From NCBI RefSeq assembly GCF_000026365.1, contig NC_012990.1:62001-126000 (forward strand): DNA of 64,000 bases, in the 5' to 3' direction. Shown here one piece after another: positions 28,425-38,487 of the stretch (the stretch's first letter is position 1; every line of letters starts with the position of its first letter). The translations under genes and the position numbers were made by a program. This DNA comes from Zygosaccharomyces rouxii. Taxonomy: Eukaryota > Ascomycota > Saccharomycetes > Saccharomycetales > Saccharomycetaceae. The notes beneath the pieces are model-generated. The model saw only the letters and a program-made list of their open reading frames with translations, ran no database searches and had not been told where the DNA came from.

Positions 28425-29511
28425 ATCGCGAATAGCTAATTTTGTCCTTTAGTGTTAATTTCTCCTAGTTTTCTTTTGATTTTAGTTCCTACTCGCTTTC
28501 AGTTGTCTGGCTCTCTTTTTTTTTGTGTGTGTATTCTCTCTTAACTTGTAAGTACTGATCCTACAACTATTAATGCTACTACTGCTACTACTACTGCTAT
28601 TATTGTTTATAGGTAAAATATTCCTTTGTGTAGTTTATCTTGTTGATGTTGATGATGTTGTTGTTGTGTGATGCTGTATTCTTCCTTCTGCAAACTTGTT
28701 TATGTTTACAGTTGAAGGGATTTACCGTCGTAAATGATGTGCGTATATTTTTTGACCTTTTTTTCTTGTCCTCATCTGTTAACGTAACTCGCACAATGAA
28801 CCGGGGAAAAAGGATTATACGGCTTTTCCTCTTTCATTCCTTTTCATCCCTTTGTTACGTGTAGGCCTCCTAGACATCTGTACACCATCATCACACTTAC
28901 GTGGACTGTGTCACTTATCACGTGATATGATCACTGACTAATTTTGTATTGTTTTTGTTGTTGTTTTTTTGCTTTGATTAAACGATATTCATATATTATC
29001 TAATTATTAATTGGTCGGATCCTAATCTTGTAATTACGACAAATGATGTCTTGAATTGCTTGTATGCTATGATATGCCTATGTCTGTCTATCTTCACGCC
29101 AAAGAGATCTATGGCCCGGTCGGCGCTCTTTTCTCTCTATCTCGATCGTAGTCCGCGACCGTAAATCCAAGATAAACCAATAAACGGCTAATCTCGGTAT
29201 CGGGGGGGAAGCGCAATTTGTCGTCTCTGCGGCTACTGACGGAGTTTTTTCTCTTGTCGCTATCGCCAGGATAGACATGCATTGAGTTACAATGAGCAAC
29301 AGGGGAAAAAGGGCACATACCCCCTCCGCTTTCGTCAATGTACAAATTGCTAGTGCCTTTTCTCATTGTTATCAAAGGGATTCGACCACTCACTATAATG
29401 AAGATACAATAGCGCTGTAAAGCAAACTTTCCTCCTCATTATCGTGCTCACAATCTAATGTACCACGTTCTTATTTTCAATTTATAAAATAAATGCGAAA
29501 TTTATCTTGCT
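28425..29511. other. Intergenic FKH2/TAO3, no ASG1
   Basis: About 1.1 kb between two minus-strand genes. In S. cerevisiae the zinc-cluster gene ASG1 lies between FKH1 and TAO3; no trace is seen here on either strand. Contents: TAC/TGC triplet runs near 28570-28605, GTT/GAT triplets near 28640-28670, and a TATCACGTGATA palindrome near 28917-28928 that could bind Cbf1. No AT-rich element plus TCCGAA follows it, so it is not a centromere. Confidence 0.5.
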
Positions 29512-32500
29512 TCATTCAGTTTCACTAGGATGATTTGCCCAAGATTGTGCCTTATTCGAAGAAAAATGAGGTAAATGGTAATGTTTCTGGGACTTCTGTG
29601 ATTTGCCTCTATTTCCGGCATTAGGTGATACGGATGATGCCCTTAAGGGTGGTTTAGGAGACGTTGATTCGGCATCGTAGTAGGATGAAGATGATGGAAT
29701 CACTTGCTCGTGAATTGTCTGTGAGAGTAGTTGCTGGTGTTGTTGGTGTTGTTGCCATTTACGACGGCTTCCCCTCTGTGAACTTCTTAGGAATCCTTCA
29801 AATCGGAATAAACTGTCCTGCGGGGATTCTGTACTACGGGCTTTACCCGAAAGGGAAAGCGAATTGGTTGGAGATTTGAAGTTACCAGAGTTTCTAGAAC
29901 GTGTTAGTCCGCTACCATTGCCGCCTACATTACCATTAGCGCTACAGACTGCACTAACGTTACCACTTGCAGTACCGCTTCCGTCTTCACTGTAAATCGG
30001 TTGATTCCCGCGATGTCCTAATTCGTTAATCAAACCTTGACTACCAGTGTTGGCTGCAAAGGAATCAGCTAAAGAGGTCTTGAAGGATATGTTAGAGGGA
30101 ACTTTTGTCAAGCTATGGTTTAAAATGGCAGAAACTTTCTTGTCATACAGTTGAGGCGCGGATTCTAATTGGAGAGTCTGTTCTGTCTGTGCAGTTTCTA
30201 CAGAGTTGGAACGATCATGCAGAGATCCGATGTCATTTGGCGGTGCGGACTTTGATTTTCCTCCTGCAGCTGCCGCAGCCGCAGCTGCTGCGGCAGCAGC
30301 TGCTGAAGCAGTATTGTTTCTGGTAAAGAAACTGTCCAAGTTGTCCAGCTCGGCCCACATGTGACTCAAGGAAGCCTCCTTTTCTTCAATCATCGACAAT
30401 GAATCATTGGTCTCTGAACGACCTAAAGCGTAGTCAGCGTCTGCATGGAAGTCTACGATATCCTCCATGTATGGCATTTCTTGTGCAGGATCTTCACCGG
30501 TAGTGTTGGCAGTACAGGTCATGAATACAGCGTGAACATTGTGTCTTGTTGTGGCAGCTGTCATAGTGGGCATGGGCACTGACCATCCACTTTCATCCGG
30601 AATCCCGAACAAGGTAGCAGTAACACGGTTACTGCTTTTCACATCGTTGTTTCCCATACTAACTCTTAAAACGTCTTTGTCCATTTTGCTTCCTGAGACT
30701 TGTGGCACACAATCGAGAACCTCTAGAGCACGAGCTTCGTAGTCTGTCAAAAGAAGTCTCAGAAGCGGTGATATCAAATCAGCACCAACGCCGGCAAATT
30801 CCGGTTTCCTCAGGTCGACTAGTGGGAAAATGTATTTGAGAATTTCCATTGACTGTAACTTAACCCAGTCGGTTTTGTTTAGCAGAAGACCTGATAAAAA
30901 CACAATAGTCTGTGCGGAGTACTTGGGGAAATAGTTTCTGGAAATAAAACTGATCACTTGGCTGAGAAAGTCCTTTTTGGAACGGAACTTATTTTTGGCT
31001 AAGGAGTCTAACAATCTAGAAATTGAGGGTTGGTTGTTGGCGTTTGATAGACTAACCATGGCATCCACAGCAGTCTGGATATTGCTATAGTCCTTTCGAT
31101 CCATGGCTTGTAAAAAGCGAGGCAAATTTGAAATTAAAGCAAATAAAAGACGAGATTCTGAGTTTGCAATAATACGACTGTCTTCGAGCAAGTTCAATTT
31201 GTCCAAAACCTTCCATGTTATATCAGAAGAATTTGCTGATCTCAGGCCTGTCATGACAATTTGTTGTAATCCGTCAAAACGACCTTCCCAATTGGAGGGG
31301 AAAGTTGCGATTAGACATCTAACGGTGTCTGGCGAATTCAAATCGATCTTTGAGATGAATTTCATAAAACAGGATAAAACTTCGATGAACTCTTGCTCGT
31401 GAATACTATTCAGACATGCAGTAATAGACCAAAACAGCTGTGGGAAGTTAATCAGGTCGGCAGGGTCCAACTCTGCGGTAATCGCATTCAATGTCATCAA
31501 TATTTGCATCGCAAATCCTTGAATATCTGGATTTACATCGGCTACAGTATTGGATAAACGATGGAGCATATCTCTTAACATGCCTTGGTCTAGGAAAATT
31601 AGCAATGAACGGAACACCTGGAAGGAACGACATGTAATGTGTCTGACGGAGCATGTAGTGGCCCATTTAAGAGCAATCTTTTGCCAATCGACCTGGAGGG
31701 TTCCTATATCAGGAAATATTGATAGCAGGTTTCTTATTAAAAGATCCATCGCCTTTGGTGACCTTGCCGAATTTTTATCCTTCATGAAATTGTCATAAGA
31801 CCAAATTTTTTGTTTGCTTCTGAGAAGTTCCACCGTATCTTCCGATTTCTCGTGGGTAGGCGCCAATCCAAAAATGAGGTCGCAGACGATTTTGGATGCA
31901 CTTTCTTGAATAAGTGGGACATAGTGGTCAAGTAGACAGACTGATACATGTAAAAGGTTGGCAATATTACCCTTTAAGGCCTCACTGGGGTCAGTCAATA
32001 GGTTCACCAGAAAGATGATAGACAGGTGGGCTTTGGAGAAGGTGATGCTCTTACCATGATAATTTAGACGATCCCAAACGTTCGCAATAAAATAACCCTT
32101 GTCGTTTTCTGTAGGCCCCTTCACTTCACTTTTGGTCAAAGGAATCATAGATTTGGGCTCCAGGTTGCTGGTTAAATTATCCACAAGCCCAATACCACCC
32201 GGAACGTTCCCCAAATATAGCACAACATCCCTGGCATGCTGCACAAAATTTGGATTACGGTGGTTTATCGAGACGGTCATGATAAATTCCAACGAAACAT
32301 GGATGTTTTGAAATCCATTTCCCTTACCTAGCGATATCCAGAGTTGCTCTACTTCAATTGGTAATGTGTTGTTAAGGTCAATAGTGATGTAAAAAAGATT
32401 GTTCAATATCATAAAGGTGTCTAGTTCTTCGATGGATTTTAGTGTAAATTTATTGACCCATGGTGTTAAAAGAATCAATATATCCCTCTTGGTTTCAAAA

Positions 32501-35500
32501 GAAAAAGAATCCATCGTTCCTACTAGAGCTGAAAATATTTTGAGACAAAGTTCTTGGGACAGAAGCTCTGCAAATATACTTGAAACTTCCTTGGCGGTAG
32601 ACTTGTATACTGTTTTAGATGAACTTGCCAGACGCTCTTTGAACACTTTGGTATAGAACGAATTATGGAGTTTCGCTTCCACAGCAGAAAGCAAGTCAAC
32701 TGCGTAGCTACGGGCATCTTCTCTGTCTGAGACAACTCCAAATAAGCCCAAGGATACTAGCTCATCCTCTTCTAAAACCAAGTTGTCCATCTTCAGAACG
32801 GTCTTGCATAACGTGATGTAATACAAAACAGAAACATGGGGGCTCTTGTGGTGGGCAGCACATTGAAAGGCCACCTCCTTGAATAATTGATGATTACTAG
32901 TGTTCATTTCCAAAAGGTTCTCTAGAGCCGAAACACCCATATTCTTGAAAGACTCATCTTCGGCGTTAAAAAGTGATTCAATCCAAGAAAGAAGTCCAGC
33001 GATGTCAAACGAAATGACGATTGGCATTTCCGGAACATCCTGTATAGTCTTGGTGATGGTGTCAGAGCATAACACAACCATCGTCTCGAGTGCAACCTTT
33101 TCCAGTCTACTTCTTTGAAATTCAATACCTGCCGTAATCGCTGTACGATCTCTGCTATTATCAGTGTTGCGAATCATCGTATTGTACCTTTCCTCTGCAA
33201 TAAAAGCAAGTTCACCATATCCGCACCATTCTTTTAGGTACTTAAAACAGGAAGCACGAGCTTGAAAGGGAAACAATTGGTCAAACTGTGGTTCTAAACG
33301 TACCACCGAATAGTAATTGCGAAGAAGTTCTGCGAAATAACTGCGTAATGTTTGGAATTCGTACGAATATTGCACAGATTCCTCTTCCAAAAATTTCTTT
33401 ACATGTCTGAGTATTTCAGAGATCTTCTTCAAAAGTACCTTGTCCTCTAGAATCATGGTTTCATTCAAAAATCTAGATAATATGGTTAACACGTGAAACA
33501 TTTCTACTCTTATCTTGTTATTGGAACTTTGCAACGACCATGTACACAAAAATCCTTCGATGCTTTCAATGTAGGCCTTATAAATGTTTACATTCATGGA
33601 GCTTAGACCTGAGATAATGGCATCTCTAATCATTGTAGAATCAGCATTCAGCAGTGGGAGCACCATTTTAAAGACAGATGTAGCTGACTTAATCTTTTGA
33701 TGTTGCACAGTAAAGATTTGTTGACTTTTCTTTCTACCGTGGCGAAATCCTGAAGTGGGAATATGCAATTTCTGATCATTGGTAGAGGTCAAAGAAGTAC
33801 AAGCGACCACCAAGAATAATTTCCACTGGTTGATAATAACTTCCGGTGAAATCTCCCTGGGTCTATCTTCGACGTTATTAGCAATCTGCAAAATTATTCC
33901 ATGAACTTGCACAAGCCTAATGCAAACGATTGATCGGCAAAGAGCCATTGTAATGGGACATGCCACACAAACTACTGAGAGGAGCTTAGGGAAAATTCTT
34001 TGCCAAAGAGCTGCATCGACACCGTATTCAGATTCTGCAATTTTTATGAGAACACCTTTTTTGAATTTGGCAGTAAGCTTCGAGATCCTTGATTTCTCTA
34101 CCATACTAAGTAGAGTCCTCTTACTGTCTAACAAAGAATAGAAATCAGTATCGTTGAGAAGATCGACCAGTCTCGTACCTCGATGGGCCGCAAAATATGA
34201 AGAAGACCGGGAATGGCACTTTGAGAGTCTGACTGTTTTCTCTACCATAGCTTCATCAAACTTCGATATGATCCTCAATATCTGAATACCCAAATGACGT
34301 ATACCTGCATCCTGTGAGCAGAGGAAGAATAAACCGTTACCTTCTACTTCTTCGATCACTGTAACTGTATTCTTCCATTCTAGAGTTTCTACCTCATTAA
34401 GTTCTTCTAAATTGTTGTCCACTGGCATTAATTCGATACCATCTAACCCTGTCTCTCGCTTTTTCTCCTCAAGATTTGAAGAATGGAATTCTTCCAACCA
34501 ACATTCCAGTAATCCGACGTAAAGAATTAGAAGTCTTCGATATTCGGTGGAGGAAAGGTACGACATGTTATAGCTCGATTGAGTCTTTTCATCGAAGTCA
34601 AATGAATACTTGGCAAACCAAGTGATTAATGTGTACGGATTTTTCTTTGATGCAAGAGCCTTCAGTGCATTTTGACAGCTGCTAGCAATTAAGAGATCAG
34701 CATGCACTGCATTTCTAGAGATGATTTCAATAGTAGATTTAAATGGGATTTGTCCAGAGATGTTTAAACAGCTAGGGATAGTTTCGATTAATGTAGCAAA
34801 CAATGCAATGTTGAGATTTCTATTATTGTTATTGTTATTGTCATTAGAAAAAAGAGAAAACTTTTCGAATGGAGTGGTCGGAGGTCTGTTATGCTGATTC
34901 TCTGGTGACCAAACTTCTGAACCGATATTGGAATCTAACAATAAAAACAACTTGTAAAAATACGTGCAAACTTCTTCATGATTTGACGTAAGAGCTTCGT
35001 TCTGCTTTATCGAGATGTCATTTAAGCTCAATTCGTAATACCTACTATCGTTTTCAGGAAACTCAGGCTTATTGTTCGTCATTAATAGTCCTCTATACGT
35101 GTTAATTACCAAAATCATTCTTTCGTAATTGATACCATCCAGCGAAAATCCATTGAAAGAAGTTCTAACCAACGGCAGAATAGCATTTTCCATCAAAAAG
35201 TTTGGATATGCGTACCCAACGGTAACTAAGACATCCGATAGAGGATTTATTAGTTCTAAATCAGTTGTGATCCAATTTTCTTTCTTCTTCGTACTCAGGA
35301 AAAGGGCAAATAATCGACTTAGGGTTCTAGTAGTATTGTTTAGGGTTTCCGGGCATCTATACAGATAGACCCAAACTAATCTTGATAGTCCAACAACAAA
35401 TAGGACTCTTGCAGGTAAACTTTTGTTTTTTATCTTTCTAGCATTTTTCTCAATTAAAGTAATCCAGTATTCTGAGAAAAGCTCTGCCGGCGCCACACAT

Positions 35501-37242
35501 AATATAGACACATTTAACCGAAAGATACTAGCCCAATATTTGCTGCTACTACTTTCCGTTTGCAATTTAGCTGTTGTGGATAATAATGCTGTCATTGCTT
35601 CGACCCATGTTGGATGATTAACTTCCGCTGTCATTGAACCAGCCAATGGCAAGAGTAATTGACTAATTACTTCTGCGTAAGCTAAGCTGACCGATAAATT
35701 TTCCGCTTGATAAAAGAATTTTGCTATACTTTTCATAAAATCTGCCGTCTCTTCAAATTTTTCAAGTGGATAGTTTTTTAACCTCAAATATCGCATACCT
35801 AGAATTAAAAGATGAACGCCTGGCTCCAAATCTCTAGTAACAAATGTTGGTATTTTCTCTAAATCAGCAATGAATCTATCACTAACCGATATAAATTTTC
35901 TTTCTGACATCCAACCCAATAATTCAGCAAAGGAATTCCAATTTGATGATTTAATTATGCTCGATGAAATTGACATTGGATCCGTGGTCTTTAATTGTGT
36001 AAAAACAATTTCTTCTAGTTTATCGCTAAGGTCTTCATCTGCACCTTCTGGAGCTTGTTTAACGATCTCAATTAGTACTCGGCAAAGGATATAAATACTA
36101 ATCAAAGATTTTCTATCTGCTTGAAATGCAGCATCCCTAGCAGTAATGATACTCAGTTCCAGATTACGCATTTTATTATCTTCAATTGCACCTTTACTTC
36201 CGGTCGAAGATTTTGAAGAACTGTTTCGTTTATGTGAAAACCTACTACCATTACTCATGGATTTAGAATGTGTCTTTGGTTGCGAAATTGATGATGAAGG
36301 CTGATGTTTGATAGGATATTGTTTAACTTGATCATTTTCATACTCTTTTAAAAGATTTTCCACTTCTTCAGCGGCTACGCAAGCAATTTCCGATTTAGTC
36401 TTTCTCCAAAACATCATAGCATCTATTACTGGTTTAGGTTTGTTCTTAGCGATATGACCTAGGGATTCAACTATTTTATCAAAATTAGGATCAACACCTT
36501 CACCTAAGATATCTACAATCGGCGGTTCTGAAGTTAACGGATGATGTAAACATTGATTTAATTTATTTTCAGCATGTCTGACGAATTTCGTGAAAAGAAT
36601 GTGTAGTGCATATTCCGAAGGACTTTTCCAGTCCGTTGCCATCTGCTGTCTCAGATTGGAAACGTAGTCTTCAACCTGTGATTTCCTCTGTGTTTCCGTT
36701 GGAATCTGCTGTTGTAGTTGTTGTGGTTGCTGCGGTTGTTGTGGTTGCTGCGGCTGTTGTGGTTGCTGCGGTTGTTGTAACTCCTGTGGTTTCTGTGATA
36801 ACTGTGATCCTAATCCATCGGGAGGCGTTACAGAATTAATAAGAAAGTTTCCAGTTTCATCAACATTAGTTTCATTATTAGCATATAAATCTTCCCCTGA
36901 TTTCTCTGCTAACTCCGGTACAGGTGTAAAAGATCGTATTTCTTTCCCGCTAATCTCTAGCGGTGGCGGTATATCGATCACTGGCGCTAATTCATCTGTT
37001 TCCGCTATAGGAGCTACAACCGCATTGTGACCACCACCGTTGTTGGAGTTATAAGCACTATCCTCAAAACCATTCGTTAAATTCGTCTCAGAATTTGCTG
37101 TCGAAGAGTTTACTTGAGTGATATCATTTGGAGCAGTTGTTGTTGCAGGAATGGAAGTACTTGGCTTTGGAAATCTGAAACTTTCTTGTGCACCTGTATC
37201 TTTGTTGACTTGTTGAGGGGGGAAAGTAAATCCTGTATTCAT
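29512..37242 (-). CDS. TAO3: RAM-network scaffold Tao3/Pag1 (Furry family)
   Basis: Very large scaffold of the RAM signalling network that supports Cbk1 kinase activation in polarised growth, daughter-specific transcription and cell separation. 2576 residues (2376 in S. cerevisiae). N-terminal 200 residues are disordered with a Gln-Gln-Pro repeat (codons about 36705-36780). A large alpha-helical HEAT/ARM-like body of Furry type follows from about residue 200 to 2200, including YALHILFTKFVRHAENKLN at its start. The C terminus is Ser/Asn-rich with a 13-14 residue poly-Ala run (codons about 30262-30303). Position before MET18 matches YIL129C-YIL128W. Confidence 0.95.
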   Translation of the reverse strand: MNTGFTFPPQQVNKDTGAQESFRFPKPSTSIPATTTAPNDITQVNSSTANSETNLTNGFEDSAYNSNNGGGHNAVVAPIAETDELAPVIDIPPPLEISGKEIRSFTPVPELAEKSGEDLYANNETNVDETGNFLINSVTPPDGLGSQLSQKPQELQQPQQPQQPQQPQQPQQPQQLQQQIPTETQRKSQVEDYVSNLRQQMATDWKSPSEYALHILFTKFVRHAENKLNQCLHHPLTSEPPIVDILGEGVDPNFDKIVESLGHIAKNKPKPVIDAMMFWRKTKSEIACVAAEEVENLLKEYENDQVKQYPIKHQPSSSISQPKTHSKSMSNGSRFSHKRNSSSKSSTGSKGAIEDNKMRNLELSIITARDAAFQADRKSLISIYILCRVLIEIVKQAPEGADEDLSDKLEEIVFTQLKTTDPMSISSSIIKSSNWNSFAELLGWMSERKFISVSDRFIADLEKIPTFVTRDLEPGVHLLILGMRYLRLKNYPLEKFEETADFMKSIAKFFYQAENLSVSLAYAEVISQLLLPLAGSMTAEVNHPTWVEAMTALLSTTAKLQTESSSSKYWASIFRLNVSILCVAPAELFSEYWITLIEKNARKIKNKSLPARVLFVVGLSRLVWVYLYRCPETLNNTTRTLSRLFALFLSTKKKENWITTDLELINPLSDVLVTVGYAYPNFLMENAILPLVRTSFNGFSLDGINYERMILVINTYRGLLMTNNKPEFPENDSRYYELSLNDISIKQNEALTSNHEEVCTYFYKLFLLLDSNIGSEVWSPENQHNRPPTTPFEKFSLFSNDNNNNNNRNLNIALFATLIETIPSCLNISGQIPFKSTIEIISRNAVHADLLIASSCQNALKALASKKNPYTLITWFAKYSFDFDEKTQSSYNMSYLSSTEYRRLLILYVGLLECWLEEFHSSNLEEKKRETGLDGIELMPVDNNLEELNEVETLEWKNTVTVIEEVEGNGLFFLCSQDAGIRHLGIQILRIISKFDEAMVEKTVRLSKCHSRSSSYFAAHRGTRLVDLLNDTDFYSLLDSKRTLLSMVEKSRISKLTAKFKKGVLIKIAESEYGVDAALWQRIFPKLLSVVCVACPITMALCRSIVCIRLVQVHGIILQIANNVEDRPREISPEVIINQWKLFLVVACTSLTSTNDQKLHIPTSGFRHGRKKSQQIFTVQHQKIKSATSVFKMVLPLLNADSTMIRDAIISGLSSMNVNIYKAYIESIEGFLCTWSLQSSNNKIRVEMFHVLTILSRFLNETMILEDKVLLKKISEILRHVKKFLEEESVQYSYEFQTLRSYFAELLRNYYSVVRLEPQFDQLFPFQARASCFKYLKEWCGYGELAFIAEERYNTMIRNTDNSRDRTAITAGIEFQRSRLEKVALETMVVLCSDTITKTIQDVPEMPIVISFDIAGLLSWIESLFNAEDESFKNMGVSALENLLEMNTSNHQLFKEVAFQCAAHHKSPHVSVLYYITLCKTVLKMDNLVLEEDELVSLGLFGVVSDREDARSYAVDLLSAVEAKLHNSFYTKVFKERLASSSKTVYKSTAKEVSSIFAELLSQELCLKIFSALVGTMDSFSFETKRDILILLTPWVNKFTLKSIEELDTFMILNNLFYITIDLNNTLPIEVEQLWISLGKGNGFQNIHVSLEFIMTVSINHRNPNFVQHARDVVLYLGNVPGGIGLVDNLTSNLEPKSMIPLTKSEVKGPTENDKGYFIANVWDRLNYHGKSITFSKAHLSIIFLVNLLTDPSEALKGNIANLLHVSVCLLDHYVPLIQESASKIVCDLIFGLAPTHEKSEDTVELLRSKQKIWSYDNFMKDKNSARSPKAMDLLIRNLLSIFPDIGTLQVDWQKIALKWATTCSVRHITCRSFQVFRSLLIFLDQGMLRDMLHRLSNTVADVNPDIQGFAMQILMTLNAITAELDPADLINFPQLFWSITACLNSIHEQEFIEVLSCFMKFISKIDLNSPDTVRCLIATFPSNWEGRFDGLQQIVMTGLRSANSSDITWKVLDKLNLLEDSRIIANSESRLLFALISNLPRFLQAMDRKDYSNIQTAVDAMVSLSNANNQPSISRLLDSLAKNKFRSKKDFLSQVISFISRNYFPKYSAQTIVFLSGLLLNKTDWVKLQSMEILKYIFPLVDLRKPEFAGVGADLISPLLRLLLTDYEARALEVLDCVPQVSGSKMDKDVLRVSMGNNDVKSSNRVTATLFGIPDESGWSVPMPTMTAATTRHNVHAVFMTCTANTTGEDPAQEMPYMEDIVDFHADADYALGRSETNDSLSMIEEKEASLSHMWAELDNLDSFFTRNNTASAAAAAAAAAAAAAGGKSKSAPPNDIGSLHDRSNSVETAQTEQTLQLESAPQLYDKKVSAILNHSLTKVPSNISFKTSLADSFAANTGSQGLINELGHRGNQPIYSEDGSGTASGNVSAVCSANGNVGGNGSGLTRSRNSGNFKSPTNSLSLSGKARSTESPQDSLFRFEGFLRSSQRGSRRKWQQHQQHQQLLSQTIHEQVIPSSSSYYDAESTSPKPPLRASSVSPNAGNRGKSQKSQKHYHLPHFSSNKAQSWANHPSETE

Positions 37243-38487
37243 ATTTTCAGTCCTTGTGATGCTCTAGCGATTTGATTGATTGACACTATAGTAATAAGAA
37301 CTAGATGTCAACGTTGATGAAGCGAGGATTGAGAAACAATAGAAAAATCGACTTTTGTCGCAGTAATCTCCAAGATAGGCTCTTATTAAACGATTCTAAA
37401 CCTGTCTATCCTTCTATATTTTTCCAGGCCCTAAAAAATAACAAACTCCCCCTTTCTTTGATAAATTTAAAACTGAAACTTTTGTCCTAGTATGTGAGTG
37501 TATATGTATTCGTATTGTTATGTATCTTATGTTAGGCTCTCACAATAGAACGTCAATGATATAGGCTCTCATAGTAGTTCCTTTTTTATTTGAATCAGGA
37601 AAAATAAAATTACACCAAATCATGAAAGCGTTACCCGTCTTTATAATGGTAGAGAGATCGAATAGATCAAGTAGTGATCTCAACCCAATGCACATAGTAA
37701 ATTTTCAAAAAGATAGCAAGGAAAAGATTGATGACAGTAGTGTAGTTATTTACATTGTAACTCTAAGATCAGAATGGGGCTTTACTCTTGGTTTAATGGC
37801 TTATTTTTTAAATAATGAGGTTCTTATTACATCTTCCCGGATGTTCTTGCAAAGTACTAGTAGCCACAATTGAAAATGTGAAGGGTATATACCGATAACT
37901 AAGTAAGCAATACAAAACATAAGAGGAAACTCGAGTGCTTTAGTGACTTCACTGTTATGAGTGAACACAATAGTCAGGGAAGTATCTTGTATTTAGATTT
38001 TGTTTAAAGTTCGTATCCTCTGGAAAGCGTGAACTCGCCTACAAAACGTAAAAAGTCGTTTTGAGGGAAAACATGGGGGAGTTGTAAGATATTAAGAAGA
38101 TGATTGAGGAAGAGACTACTTTTCTACTCCAGTGAGGCTCCAAATTTACTTATTATGCAGTCAAATGTCTTTCTGTAGAGAATATTGAGCTTGATAAACG
38201 ATAGAAATTTAGAGTGTAAATGGACATATGAGAATTGCCTCTAACGGCTTGGATAAATCAGTATTCGAAACTCAAGCTGAAGAAGTCCCATCGACACCCT
38301 TTCTTATCTTACCTGCATCAATGCTTTGTTCTCTTAATAATACCCATTTAAATGCTTACTATTATCGAATCATCGCGGGTCTGAAAAAATGGATTTGACA
38401 AAAACAATCATTAACTTGTCATGTAAAAAAAAGTATATAGAAAGAACCAAAAGTGAAGGTAATAATAGTAGGGTAGATTCTTAGAAA
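37243..38487. other. Divergent intergenic region TAO3/MET18
   Basis: About 1.25 kb serving two divergent promoters. Short frames at 37305-37490 and 37622-37873 have no recognisable product and lie in A+T-rich sequence. A minimal ATG-TAA lies at 38421-38426, 62 bp before the MET18 start. No RNA gene was recognised. Confidence 0.45.

Noticed and set aside
28917..28928. CDEI-like TATCACGTGATA as part of a centromere
   Set aside because: The following 90 bp are A+T-rich only in part and no CDEIII core TCCGAA follows. The same applies to GTCACGTG at 47792 and 63372. These are better read as Cbf1-type promoter sites.
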